Assembly (NCBI GenBank): GCA_030148065.1
Contig: JASBUC010000031.1
Coordinates: 1 to 54,375, forward strand
DNA length: 54,375 nucleotides
Origin: Legionellaceae bacterium
GTDB taxonomy: Bacteria > Pseudomonadota > Gammaproteobacteria > Legionellales > Legionellaceae
Direction: 5' to 3'
Under the pieces are notes generated by a model that did not search any database, was not told the DNA's origin, and worked only from the letters and a program-made list of their open reading frames with translations. Within the stretch, counting starts at the first letter, position 1. Every line of letters starts with the position of its first letter. Made by a program: the position numbers and the translations under genes. Of the stretch, positions 8,240 through 16,728 are shown piece by piece.

Positions 8240-8614
8240 TTAGTCTTTTTTGTCGCAGCCACTGCACTTGCATTTGCATTCACAGGGACAATCGCCTTTT
8301 TTATTGTCTTTTTGACAAGTGTGAGTCTTGGCGGGACAAGACTTCTTGTCTTTATTCTTATATTTACCAAAAAACTCCTTGGTGCCGTCTACTGCGTCAT
8401 TCCAAGTTTTTTTAGTCGCAGAAGCCGCTTTTTTACTAAATTCTTTGGTTTTCTCAGCACTCTCACTAATCACCTCACCACTTTTGTCCATAAACTTATT
8501 AAGAGTGCTCTCTTGTGCTGGTTCCGCGGCTTGCGTGTTTGCATCCGAGGCAGACTCAGCAAAGCAAAGGCCTACAGAAAAGAACAACACTACTAATATG
8601 ACTTTCTTAAACAT
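8240..8614 (-). CDS. Small secreted Cys-rich protein
   Basis: The start at 8614 is chosen because GGAGGA lies just upstream and the product then begins with a clean signal peptide (MFKKVILVVLFFSVGLCFAE), 124 residues in all. The middle is a charged Lys/Glu/Ala helix-prone stretch. The last 35 residues hold eight Cys, ending CPCECKCKCSGC, a pattern like metal-binding or metallothionein-type tails. Periplasmic or surface location is likely; if it has a lipobox, LCFAES is a poor one. The function is unknown. The stop abuts the MBL gene with no spacer. Confidence 0.7.
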   Translation of the reverse strand: MFKKVILVVLFFSVGLCFAESASDANTQAAEPAQESTLNKFMDKSGEVISESAEKTKEFSKKAASATKKTWNDAVDGTKEFFGKYKNKDKKSCPAKTHTCQKDNKKGDCPCECKCKCSGCDKKD

Positions 8615-8739
8615 AATTCCTCCATCAGAATTAAAGGTTTTTTTTAACAGCAAACAATGGTAACTTGATTGCACTTTTTTTTATAGTGCGGGTCAAGAGC
8701 ACTGCTTCTCCACCCTGCAAGTATTGTATAAGGATTGAC

Positions 8740-9414
8740 ATGAAAAAAATTGTCTGGATGCTAAGCCTTTGCCTCTCTAGTTTAATTAGCACAGAACAAG
8801 CATTCGCCACCCCCGCCACCGATGGTTTGTATTTTGGACACGCCATTGGGGGGTATCAAATAGGCGATCGTACCACGATCACCGACTCGACAGATTCCAT
8901 TACCATAAAGACCTCTGGCACTTATATGAATGTGATTGGACAACTTTTTGCTGGTTACTCTTTTACCATCCAAGAACACTTTAGTGCCGCCATCCAGTTC
9001 GATGGCTCCCTACAAGCAGGCTCCTTTAACCCAATCTATATTTCCAGCAACAGTACAAGCATAAAGCTTGACCAAAAAATTCCTTATTTATACACCATTT
9101 CCGTTCTTCCTACCTGGGAAATCACCAAAGTTAGCCGAATTTTATTAAAGGTTGGTTACACTCGAGGCTATTTTGAGCTCTCATCAAGTAACCCCGTCAC
9201 TTCACGTGATGTCAACGCTTGGAAAGGCGCCCTAAATCTTGGGATAGGTACAGAAATGGCCGTCACTGACACCATCGATTTTCGCCTAATGGGCTCAACC
9301 AACCTGTATGAGAAGAAAACCATGACCGGCCTTGCCTACAACACACTTAAGACGACGGTGACCAATAGCCAGGTGATGATTGGGTTGGTTTACCACACCG
9401 ACCTCATGGGGTAA
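8740..9414 (+). CDS. Small outer-membrane beta-barrel protein
   Basis: From the ATG at 8740 (AAGGA upstream) it is 224 residues, with a signal peptide ending near AFA (about residue 23). It then has alternating polar/hydrophobic strands typical of an eight-stranded OmpA/OmpW-like barrel (LYFGHAIGGYQIGD, YMNVIGQLFAGYSF, ILLKVGYTRGYFEL, VMIGLVYHTD). The usual terminal Phe/Trp of outer-membrane proteins is absent (it ends DLMG). The frame extends upstream to 8665, but that start lacks a signal sequence. Role unknown; porin or adhesin-like barrel is a guess. Confidence 0.7.
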   Translation: MKKIVWMLSLCLSSLISTEQAFATPATDGLYFGHAIGGYQIGDRTTITDSTDSITIKTSGTYMNVIGQLFAGYSFTIQEHFSAAIQFDGSLQAGSFNPIYISSNSTSIKLDQKIPYLYTISVLPTWEITKVSRILLKVGYTRGYFELSSSNPVTSRDVNAWKGALNLGIGTEMAVTDTIDFRLMGSTNLYEKKTMTGLAYNTLKTTVTNSQVMIGLVYHTDLMG

Positions 9415-9426
9415 TAGATCTATACA

Positions 9427-9493
9427 TCTAGCGAGGGAAGGCCACTTTTCCTCGCGCTTGAATTTTAAATACTCGAAAAACGTGCTCACCTAC
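9427..9493 (+). repeat. 67-bp direct repeat, copy 1
   Basis: Identical to 9593-9659, starting TCTAGCGAGGGAAGG and ending GCTCACCTAC. The two copies are 166 bp apart start to start. It contains GCGAGG / CCTCGC that can pair as a short hairpin. Confidence 0.9.
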
Positions 9494-9592
9494 CTGATGT
9501 AGGCTGCGCTTTTTTCTCGCATTCAAAATCCAACAGCGAGAAAAATTGACTCTTCCACCGGGGTTATACTTCGAAGCATCTTTCTAAAGTCC

Positions 9593-9659
9593 TCTAGCGA
9601 GGGAAGGCCACTTTTCCTCGCGCTTGAATTTTAAATACTCGAAAAACGTGCTCACCTAC
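9593..9659 (+). repeat. 67-bp direct repeat, copy 2
   Basis: Exact copy of 9427-9493. Its last four bases (CTAC) are the first bases of the REP-like hairpin at 9656, so the hairpin is joined to the repeat end here, while copy 1 continues into other sequence. Confidence 0.9.
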
Positions 9660-9728
9660 GTCCCACGGCTTGTCCGAGAGCCCCAGGCTATTTTTCCATA
9701 GATTCCGCGGACAAGCCGTGGAACGTAG
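9656..9728. repeat. REP-like long hairpin
   Basis: Arms of 21 bp (9656-9676 and 9708-9728) pair with a single mismatch around a 31-nt loop. The arm CTACGTCCCACGGCTTGTCC resembles the inverted repeats flanking the GIY-YIG gene (CTACGTACCGCGACTTGTTC), suggesting one dispersed family. Confidence 0.8.
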
Positions 9729-9912
9729 AGTTAGGGGGTGTCAACTGTTTCAAAGGCACGCCTTTGTGGGAGTGCTACTATATTTTGGGCAGGGAGGTCA
9801 ATAAAGGTGTGATTGCCTTCTGATTTTATTAAGTTTTATATTTTTTTGTTCCCTTTTTTATTTTTTATCTGATATAAAGGTTAATGAATTTTCAATCTAA
9901 GAAAAGAGCGAT

Positions 9913-9933
9913 ATACCCAAATTTCTAGGGTAT
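9913..9933 (+). promoter_or_regulatory. Possible operator palindrome upstream of HTH gene
   Basis: ATACCC-aaatttcta-GGGTAT, a perfect 6-bp inverted repeat with a 9-nt centre, 48 bp before the HTH start. An autoregulatory site is a guess from its position. Confidence 0.35.
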
Positions 9934-9981
9934 GTACTATCTTTACAACAGGATTTTGCAGTTCCCTTTCAAGGAGGAAAA

Positions 9982-10236
9982 ATGGGATCTAAAGAATTTT
10001 GCAGTCGATTTATCAAGGAGCTTAATAGCAACGGCTTCCCCCCCGGCGAACGAGATCGAATCAGCGCCCTCACCAAAGTTTTTAACATGAACCGCATAGA
10101 GGCGAGCATGTACCTGCATGGTCGAAAGACCCCAAGCGAAGAACAAATACGAGAAATAGCCGATGAGTTTGAAGTTTCTGTTGCCTGGCTAAAAGGTGAA
10201 AGTAAGAGCAAAGCTCGCAGAAAAAGCGAGGGTTAA
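9982..10236 (+). CDS. Small XRE/Cro-type helix-turn-helix protein
   Basis: 84 residues, nearly all one HTH domain. The scan RISALTKVFNMNRIEASMYL and GRKTPSEEQIREIADEFEVS resembles the recognition part of lambda-repressor-like proteins, and VAWLKGES is the usual end of that domain. A basic tail follows (KSKARRKS). A strong AAGGAGG lies seven bases before the ATG. No toxin or phage gene is next to it. It is followed at once by a GC-rich terminator hairpin. DNA binding is likely; the target is unknown. Confidence 0.75.
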   Translation: MGSKEFCSRFIKELNSNGFPPGERDRISALTKVFNMNRIEASMYLHGRKTPSEEQIREIADEFEVSVAWLKGESKSKARRKSEG

Positions 10237-10262
10237 ACAAAGGGGGCTTAAGCCCCCTTTGT
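10237..10262. terminator. Perfect GC-rich hairpin between convergent genes
   Basis: A 26-bp perfect palindrome with arms ACAAAGGGGGC / GCCCCCTTTGT around TTAA. It begins directly after the HTH stop codon and serves the HTH gene and probably the convergent oxidase operon too; the T-run is only three bases. Confidence 0.75.
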
Positions 10263-10286
10263 AGTACCGAATCTTGCCAGAGCGCC

Positions 10287-10493
10287 TTACGCCAATCCGT
10301 GAGGATTTAACCAGCCTAAGGCAAAGGCTGCGAATAAAAAGAAGAACAGCGAAAAAGACAAACCAATTCGCCATGTTAGGGCTTTGACCGTTTTGTTGTC
10401 ATCGACGCTGGCATGAGTGACATAATGCGCGGCACTAAATAAGGCATAAGCAATCGTTGCCATTAAAAAGATAACAAATGCTTTGATTATCAT
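10287..10493 (-). CDS. DUF2909-type twin-transmembrane protein of the oxidase cluster
   Basis: 68 residues with two hydrophobic segments (about 3-23 and 40-62) joined by a short polar loop (HASVDDNKTVKALTWR). Its size, topology and place directly after cytochrome oxidase subunit III match the DUF2909 'twin transmembrane' proteins common in proteobacterial cox operons. The gap to ctaE is 12 bp. A role in oxidase assembly or stability is inferred from context only. Confidence 0.7.
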   Translation of the reverse strand: MIIKAFVIFLMATIAYALFSAAHYVTHASVDDNKTVKALTWRIGLSFSLFFFLFAAFALGWLNPHGLA

Positions 10494-10505
10494 AATCGCT
10501 CCTTT

Positions 10506-11384
10506 CTATAACCAATAGACAAAGATGAACAAAAATAACCAAACCACGTCCACAAAGTGCCAATACCAAGCAACCCCTTCAAAACCAAAATGTCGCTCAG
10601 GCGTAAAATGCCCTCGCTTACATCGAAGGGTAATGATGATTAGCATGGTGGTTCCAATGGTGACATGCAAACCATGAAACCCTGTTAACATAAAAAAGGT
10701 TGAGCCATAAATACCAGCATTTAAGGTTAACCCCATATGAGTATAAGCTTCATAGTACTCATAAGACTGACAGCATAAGAAAATAACCCCAAGCGCTGCT
10801 GTCATTACCATGCCCCACATTAAGTGCTTACGATTGCCGGCACGCAGAGCATGATGGGCCCAAGTGATGGTCACACTACTGGTTAAAAGAATCGCTGTGT
10901 TAATGGTAGCAAGCCCCCAAGCACCCATTGCTTCATGAGCTCCAAAAAATTTGGCGTTATCTGGGTTTACTAATAGAGGCCATGCCGCCTTAAAATCTGG
11001 CCATAAAATGTAGTGGGTAATGGGGTGATAGTCCCCTCCTAATAAAGGTACCGTCCACCATCGATTAAAAAAGAGCGTGCCAAAAAAGGCTGCAAAAAAG
11101 CACACCTCTGAGACAATGAACCAAGTCATCCCCCAGCGGTAAGAGCGGTCCACCTGCAAATCATGAAGCCCTTTGCGACTCTCATAAATCACCTCGGCAA
11201 ACCATCCATGCATCATAAAGGCCATGATGCACAGGCCTAAAAAGAACATGTAGGGACCATACCAATCATGATGAAACCACGAAGCCCCTCCCCACAAAGT
11301 GGTAAACAATCCTATTGAACCAACAATTGGCCAATGGCTAGGGCTTGGGATGTAATAGGAACCATGACTATCGCTCATTTCCAT
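10506..11384 (-). CDS. ctaE: Cytochrome c oxidase subunit III
   Basis: A 292-residue inner-membrane subunit. It shows seven membrane segments, the WGMTWFIVSEVCFFAAFFGTLF stretch (shortened here to its key part, FIVSEVCFF), GFHGLHVTIGT and FEGVAWYWHFVDVVWLFLF, all COX3 hallmarks including the conserved Glu of SEVCFF and the His of WHFVDVVW. It stabilises subunit I and the proton uptake path. Fifth in the operon cytochrome c-ctaC-ctaD-ctaG-ctaE-DUF2909; the gap to ctaG is 10 bp. Confidence 0.96.
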   Translation of the reverse strand: MEMSDSHGSYYIPSPSHWPIVGSIGLFTTLWGGASWFHHDWYGPYMFFLGLCIMAFMMHGWFAEVIYESRKGLHDLQVDRSYRWGMTWFIVSEVCFFAAFFGTLFFNRWWTVPLLGGDYHPITHYILWPDFKAAWPLLVNPDNAKFFGAHEAMGAWGLATINTAILLTSSVTITWAHHALRAGNRKHLMWGMVMTAALGVIFLCCQSYEYYEAYTHMGLTLNAGIYGSTFFMLTGFHGLHVTIGTTMLIIITLRCKRGHFTPERHFGFEGVAWYWHFVDVVWLFLFIFVYWL

Positions 11385-11394
11385 TCCTTATCTA

Positions 11395-11931
11395 TTAGTT
11401 TAACTTTCGGCCGCCAACATCGTACATGGTATACGACAGAGTCACCGTCTTAATATTCTCTGGTAATGCCCTATCTAAATGAAAGAGTAGCGGCATCTCC
11501 ATCTTTTCATGTCCTGCTAGTATTTGCTCAGTAAAACAAAAACATTCTGTTTTCTTAAAGTGCTTCGCTGCAATGCCAGGGGTGATGGAAGGAATCGACT
11601 GCACCGTCATCTCTTCATCGCTGTCATTCTCAGCAAAAAAGCTTACTCGCTTCATTTCGCCTGGATGAACCTGCACCCTGGTTACTTTTGAATAAAATTT
11701 CCAAGGCAAGGTCCCGCGATGATTTGTCAAAAATTCAACGGTGACGGTGCGAGACTCATCAATCCCTTGACTCTTTGCAGCAGCAACCAATTGTGCCTTA
11801 CCATTAATCCCTAGTGATTTACATAAGGTATTGTAGATTGGCACCAGCATAAAACCAAAGCCAAACATAAAAATGGTAAAACCTAACAACTTTAAAAAAA
11901 GTCTTTTATTTTGCCGCCCTTTAGCACTCAT
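11395..11931 (-). CDS. ctaG: Cytochrome c oxidase assembly protein CtaG (Cox11)
   Basis: Copper chaperone that delivers Cu(B) to subunit I. The 178 residues have one N-terminal membrane anchor (about 12-34) and the periplasmic Cox11 domain. The PIYNTLC motif places a conserved Cys at C37, and the copper site CFCF follows ECFCFTEQ (about 129-136). The order ctaD-ctaG-ctaE is standard for aa3 oxidase operons. Confidence 0.95.
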   Translation of the reverse strand: MSAKGRQNKRLFLKLLGFTIFMFGFGFMLVPIYNTLCKSLGINGKAQLVAAAKSQGIDESRTVTVEFLTNHRGTLPWKFYSKVTRVQVHPGEMKRVSFFAENDSDEEMTVQSIPSITPGIAAKHFKKTECFCFTEQILAGHEKMEMPLLFHLDRALPENIKTVTLSYTMYDVGGRKLN

Positions 11932-11953
11932 AACTACTTACCACTGTCTTACA

Positions 11954-13534
11954 TTACGCCTCAATTTTAGGCGGCGTTGAAAAGCTGTGGTAGGGTGCTG
12001 GCGATGGCAGAGTCCACTCAAGACCATGACTCCCTTCCCACACTCTGTCAGTTGCAGGCTTGCCCTTACAAAGTGTATGGATAATATTGTACACAAAAAT
12101 AAGCTGAGATAGACCGAAGATGAAGGCCCCAATTGAGACAATAAAGTTAAAGTTGGCAAACTGCAGCGCATAATCTGGAATTCGTCTTGGCATGCCAGCA
12201 AGCCCTAAGAAATGCATTGGGAAGAAGGCAACGTTCACAGAGATAACCGACAGCCAAAAATGCAGTTTACCTAGGCATTCGCTGTACATTTTTCCTGACC
12301 ACTTAGGCAACCAATAGTAGGCACCCGCCATTAGTGAGAAAAGCACACCTGGCACTACGACATAGTGGAAATGACCCACCACAAAATAGGTGTCTTGGTA
12401 TTGATAGTCAGCTGGTACTAATGACAGCATAAGCCCTGTAAAGCCACCAAAGGTAAATAAGAATAAAAAGGCCAAAGCAAAGAGCATCGGCGTTTCAAAG
12501 GACAAAGATCCTTTAAAGATGGTCGCCACCCAATTAAAGACCTTGATACCAGTTGGCACAGCGATCAACATGGTGGTGTACATAAAGAAGAGCTCTGCAC
12601 CCAGTGGAATTCCTGAGGTAAACATGTGGTGAGCCCAAACGATGAACGATAAAACGGCAATACACGAGGTTGCATAAACCATCGCAGAGTAGCCAAAGAT
12701 TTTCTTTCTAGAGAAGGTTGGTACCACTTCAGAAATAACCCCGAAGGCCGGCAGAATTAAAACATAAACCTCAGGATGACCAAAGAACCAAAAAACGTGC
12801 TGAAACAAGATAGGGTCACCACCACCGGCAACATCAAAAAAGGCCGTCCCTAGATGTCTGTCAGCTAGCATCATTGTGACCGTACCGGCCAGTACTGGCA
12901 TGATGGCAATGATTAAGAATGCGGTAATAAACCAAGTCCAGACAAAAATTGGCATCTTCATGTAACTCATGCCTGGTGCTCTTAAGTTCACAATGGTTGC
13001 TATAATGTTGATTGAACCCATGATGGATGAAATCCCCAGCATGTGAATCGAGAAGATAAAAAAGTCTGTACTTGGTGGCGCAAACATGGTTGAGAGTGGC
13101 GCATAAAAAGTCCACCCGAAGTTAGGACCACCCCCACTCATAAAGAGAGTGCTTGAGAGCAAGGTAAAGGCAAATGGCAACAACCAGAAACTCCAGTTGT
13201 TTAATCGAGGCAGCGCCATATCAGGTGCGCCAATCATCATCGGCACTTGCCAGTTAGCAAAGCCTGTCCAAGCAGGCATGATCACCCCAAAGACCATGAT
13301 TAGACCATGCATGGTGGTCATAATGTTGAAGGTATTCGGATCAACAAATTGCAAGCCTGGGCGAATTAACTCCAGTCGAATGACCATTGCCATGGCGCCA
13401 CCAACAAACAACATCAAAAGGCTTGTAAACAAATACAAGGTTCCAATGTCTTTGTGGTTGGTGGTAAAAACCCAACGCTTAATAAACCCTATGACGCCTT
13501 TACCCTTTTCAGGCCCGTGATGCTCATCACTCAT
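11954..13534 (-). CDS. ctaD: Cytochrome c oxidase subunit I
   Basis: Catalytic subunit with heme a and the heme a3-Cu(B) centre, reducing O2 to water and pumping protons. Of 526 residues, the metal ligands are visible: an early His in TTMHGLIMVF, HPEVYVLILP with the cross-linked His/Tyr, the WAHHMF pair, and GHFHYVVVPG with the heme a3 and heme a histidines. Twelve membrane segments fit the length. The HPEVY motif and PxxMALPRLNN put it in the type A heme-copper group (aa3). Confidence 0.98.
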   Translation of the reverse strand: MSDEHHGPEKGKGVIGFIKRWVFTTNHKDIGTLYLFTSLLMLFVGGAMAMVIRLELIRPGLQFVDPNTFNIMTTMHGLIMVFGVIMPAWTGFANWQVPMMIGAPDMALPRLNNWSFWLLPFAFTLLSSTLFMSGGGPNFGWTFYAPLSTMFAPPSTDFFIFSIHMLGISSIMGSINIIATIVNLRAPGMSYMKMPIFVWTWFITAFLIIAIMPVLAGTVTMMLADRHLGTAFFDVAGGGDPILFQHVFWFFGHPEVYVLILPAFGVISEVVPTFSRKKIFGYSAMVYATSCIAVLSFIVWAHHMFTSGIPLGAELFFMYTTMLIAVPTGIKVFNWVATIFKGSLSFETPMLFALAFLFLFTFGGFTGLMLSLVPADYQYQDTYFVVGHFHYVVVPGVLFSLMAGAYYWLPKWSGKMYSECLGKLHFWLSVISVNVAFFPMHFLGLAGMPRRIPDYALQFANFNFIVSIGAFIFGLSQLIFVYNIIHTLCKGKPATDRVWEGSHGLEWTLPSPAPYHSFSTPPKIEA

Positions 13535-13562
13535 GCTCTACTCTCCAAACCGTAGGTTGTTA

Positions 13563-14750
13563 TTACTTCGCTTCTGTCTTATTTGCTTTCTTGGCAATTG
13601 GATCTTCTATTTTGCCGTCTTTAACCCCTGCCACAAAGCTTGGCTGTACCACATCGCCGGTGTTATTGCCCCAAGCATTACGCTCATAGGTCACCACCGC
13701 AGCCAATTCTTTATCAGATAGCTGTCCCTCGAAGGCCTGCATGGCACTGCCTGGTACCCCTTTTAGTACTAGACTTACGTGTCGAGAAATCGGGTGACCG
13801 ACGGAAACAGAGCTTCCTTTCAAACCAGGGAACAGTGGCGGCATGCCGGTTCCATCAGGTTTATGACAAGCTGCACAGTTGGTGTTGTAGACTTTTTCAC
13901 CAAGCGCCATTAAGGCTTTAGGCTCAACATCTGGATGAGCTGTTTTCTCATGGGCAACTTTCTCTTGTTTTTCAACCCATTGATTAAATTTCTCTTGTGA
14001 AACTGCTTTGACGACAATCGGCATGTAACCATGATAGATGCCACAAAGCTCTGCGCATTGGCCACGATAAGTACCTGGTTTATCAATTCTTGCCCAAGCC
14101 TCATGAACAAACCCAGGAATCGCATCGCGCTTCACTCCGAGTTTTGGCACCCACCATGAATGAATAACATCATCAGAGGTCACCAAAAACCTCACCTTCT
14201 TATTCACTGGCAATACCAGCGGCTTATCGACTTCTAATAAATACCACTTGTCTTTTTTCTCTTTATTTTCAATCTGCGCCAAGGGGGTCGCCAGATTACT
14301 GTAGTAATTGATCCCTTGATTTAAATATTGATACTGCCACTTCCATTGGTGACCAACAATCTTGACGGTTACTTCTGCGTCATCGAAATTTTCCATGCGC
14401 TGTAAAATCAAGGTAGCAGGTATGGCAAGGCCTACCAATATTAAGAATGGAATGACCGTCCAAATAATTTCAACTTTGATGTTGTGATGAAACTTCGCCG
14501 CAACGACCCCTTTCGACTTTCGATATCGAATCATCGAGAAGATCAACATGCCGTAAACTAATATACCGATAATTGAACAAATCAGCATGGCGATCATATG
14601 AAGATCGTACATGTCATGACTTAATGGCGTGACCCCTTTGTGTAGATTCATTTGCCAGTCATTTGCATAGGCAAGCCCCGATAAAAACACTGGCAACAGC
14701 ACTGCCAACATTTTTAAACCATAGAAGCATACTCGAATCATCCGTTGCAC
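13563..14750 (-). CDS. ctaC: Cytochrome c oxidase subunit II with fused cytochrome c domain
   Basis: 395 residues. A signal peptide (1-29) and two membrane segments are followed by the Cu(A) cupredoxin domain, with HSWWVP and CAELCGIYHGYM supplying the His, two Cys, His and Met ligands. A class I cytochrome c domain is fused at the C-terminus: CAACHKPDGTG binds heme and AMQAF carries the probable Met ligand. Such fusions mark caa3-type oxidases, where electrons enter through the attached cytochrome. A Lys-rich tail ends the protein. Gap to ctaD 28 bp. Confidence 0.96.
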   Translation of the reverse strand: MQRMIRVCFYGLKMLAVLLPVFLSGLAYANDWQMNLHKGVTPLSHDMYDLHMIAMLICSIIGILVYGMLIFSMIRYRKSKGVVAAKFHHNIKVEIIWTVIPFLILVGLAIPATLILQRMENFDDAEVTVKIVGHQWKWQYQYLNQGINYYSNLATPLAQIENKEKKDKWYLLEVDKPLVLPVNKKVRFLVTSDDVIHSWWVPKLGVKRDAIPGFVHEAWARIDKPGTYRGQCAELCGIYHGYMPIVVKAVSQEKFNQWVEKQEKVAHEKTAHPDVEPKALMALGEKVYNTNCAACHKPDGTGMPPLFPGLKGSSVSVGHPISRHVSLVLKGVPGSAMQAFEGQLSDKELAAVVTYERNAWGNNTGDVVQPSFVAGVKDGKIEDPIAKKANKTEAK

Positions 14751-14801
14751 CTTTTGTTATAATTTAAATTTCAAATACCATGACCAAATAAACCGTGGCG
14801 A

Positions 14802-16355
14802 TTACCAAAGCAGGTAATTGCCACCCGTGCCAGATTTATCCAGCATGTATTTTATGGCCGCGATTACTTCTGTTTCCTGACAATGACGACAACCACCATT
14901 CTTAGGATGCTTAGCACTTCGAATGGTGTTTTCCATCAACACATCAACGTTTTGCTTAAGCAGATGCTTCCACACCTGAGTATCACCAAGTTTTGGCGCA
15001 CCTTGCTTGCCACTGTCGTGGCAAAGGGCGCAATTCTCATTGTAGATTTGGGCACCATTTGGCTTAAACTTTGGCCCCTTACCCGCTTTGATGTCGGCCC
15101 ATTGTGAGCGAGAAAGAGACTCACTCAATAAGTAATCAACCGCCGATTTAACATCATTGTCAGAACAGGTCACGCAAGCACCCTTTGGCGGCATGCTGTT
15201 AAAGCCTTTGATGGTATGGCGGTACAAGGCTTGTAGCCCCTGCTCTTTCAAACGACGGTAGAAACCATCACTGTTGCCTATGACGGGGGCTCCCATTTTG
15301 CCGTCTTGATGACAAATAATGCAGGCATTAATATACACCTGGCGGCCTCGTCGCAAGCTTGGCTTCATCTTTGAGGGCTTAACGCCCAAATACTCTTCAC
15401 TTACAACAGTTTTTAAATACACCGAGATGGCTCGCTGATCTGATTCGGTTAAATACTGTAGGGAATCATGGTTCACTTCAGCCATAGGCCCTGCGACCAC
15501 TCCTGCACCATCAACAAGCAAATCTTTCTTAAAGACATTGGCTACATCTATGTGGCTTGCTTCGGCTAAACCAAACTTGGTGATGTTGGGCGCCCAAAAG
15601 CCATCCACAAAACCACCTGTCAAGAAGTAGCGATTTTTAGGTGCTCCTAAAACATTTAAAGGTGTGTGACACATGCTGCAGTGCCCGAGCCCATTAACAA
15701 TGTAAGCACCTCGGTTCCATTCTTTGGACTGCGCTGGATCGTACTCATAGACGCCTTTATCTGGGAAGAAGAAGAGAAGATTCCATCCCCAAAGGCTAAG
15801 TCTTGCCCCAGGCACATTAAAAGGGAAAGGCTGTGGGGTATTTTCTCTTTTAACCGCAGGAACGTTTTGTAGATATTCATGCAGAGCACGAATGTCATCC
15901 TTCGTCATTTTTGAAAAATAAACGTAAGGAAAGACTGGAAAATAATTGGCCCCATGAGGGTCTCGGCCTTCTTGAATGGCCCGAATCATATCATCGGCCG
16001 TCCAATTACCAATGCCTGTTTCTTTATCTGGGGTAATATTAGGACTGTAGAAGGTTCCAAAAGGAGTGTTGATAGGCAAGCCGCCTGCAAAAGGCTTACC
16101 ACCTGCTTTGGTATTAGTGTGACATGCAAGGCAGTCCCCAATTTTTGCTAGGTACTCCCCCTTCTTAATGAGTTTTGCCTTATCCCCTGTTGCCGGCTTA
16201 ACCGGAGGGTATTCTGGGTAGATGCCATCTAGCAGAGGCGTCTCTTTTGATTTTGTGTAATAAGCCATTGCTTGCCCCACCATCATTGATAGCAGGATGA
16301 ACAAACAATAAGACACTAACCGGGCAGTCCCCCTAGCTCTGGGTGTATCGACCAT
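14802..16355 (-). CDS. Tetraheme cytochrome c: diheme dehydrogenase-type cytochrome fused to two c5 domains
   Basis: From the ATG at 16355 (GAGGA upstream) it is 517 residues with an N-terminal signal/anchor (about 12-32). Four CXXCH sites start at about 75, 226, 345 and 442. The first two lie in domains like the cytochrome subunit of alcohol dehydrogenases (GGLPINTPFGTFYSPNITPD, FVDGFWAPNIT). The last two are cytochrome c5-like, each with the extra Cys pair (GACVTCSD and GGCRHCQE). The Met ligand of the third heme is in SMPPKG; in the fourth the matching spot reads SAKHPK, with no Met. It heads the oxidase operon, so an electron donor to the oxidase is likely. Starts at 16367 (ATG) or 16397 (TTG) are also open. 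Confidence 0.85.
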   Translation of the reverse strand: MVDTPRARGTARLVSYCLFILLSMMVGQAMAYYTKSKETPLLDGIYPEYPPVKPATGDKAKLIKKGEYLAKIGDCLACHTNTKAGGKPFAGGLPINTPFGTFYSPNITPDKETGIGNWTADDMIRAIQEGRDPHGANYFPVFPYVYFSKMTKDDIRALHEYLQNVPAVKRENTPQPFPFNVPGARLSLWGWNLLFFFPDKGVYEYDPAQSKEWNRGAYIVNGLGHCSMCHTPLNVLGAPKNRYFLTGGFVDGFWAPNITKFGLAEASHIDVANVFKKDLLVDGAGVVAGPMAEVNHDSLQYLTESDQRAISVYLKTVVSEEYLGVKPSKMKPSLRRGRQVYINACIICHQDGKMGAPVIGNSDGFYRRLKEQGLQALYRHTIKGFNSMPPKGACVTCSDNDVKSAVDYLLSESLSRSQWADIKAGKGPKFKPNGAQIYNENCALCHDSGKQGAPKLGDTQVWKHLLKQNVDVLMENTIRSAKHPKNGGCRHCQETEVIAAIKYMLDKSGTGGNYLLW

Positions 16356-16728
16356 GTTTTTCCTCATTATTCTTCTTGTTGGGGAATGTACTCTCAAACC
16401 TTAAAGCTCTGTAGAAAAGACTAAAAGAGCTATAAACTCCTTGAGGCATCCGATAATTCTAACCTCTTTTTCTCGTTTAACCAACAAACTCTTTTAGTGA
16501 AATCAACTGGATGAGTGGAATTTGCGCAATGTGAACAATGAAGATTTTACAGCTCATGAAGGGGGCACATCCTGTGAGACTAATCCTTGCCATCCTTTCT
16601 CGGTATTGCTCATCATGCGCAACCACCGAATAAGCTCATTATACGGTCCAAATAAAAAACGTCACGACGAAAAAAGCAGCACTGCCATAGAGAAATGTCT
16701 TACAAAGGCTGACGCAATGACTCTGCTC
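16356..16728. other. Intergenic stretch upstream of the oxidase operon
   Basis: About 370 bp between the cytochrome start and the dgkA end. It should hold the promoter of the oxidase operon, but I see no near-consensus -35/-10 pair. A plus-strand frame from 16522 starts with TTG, has no ribosome-binding site and runs into the dgkA coding region, so I do not call it a gene. Confidence 0.5.

Larger units (their letters stand above)
9415..9981. other. Gene-free stretch rich in repeats
   Basis: It holds two identical 67-bp repeats (9427 and 9593), a long REP-type hairpin (9656-9728), an AT-rich segment (about 9800-9900) with a TATAAA at 9873, and a GGGTAT palindrome (9913-9933) just before the HTH gene. 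No convincing coding frame was seen. Confidence 0.7.

Noticed and set aside
9982-10236. Antitoxin of a toxin-antitoxin pair
   Set aside because: The HTH gene is followed directly by a terminator and preceded by a gene-free stretch; no toxin frame is next to it.
15134-15182. Extra CXXC motif (CVTC) in the cytochrome as a fifth heme site
   Set aside because: It is followed by Ser-Asp, not His, and matches the structural Cys pair of cytochrome c5 domains.
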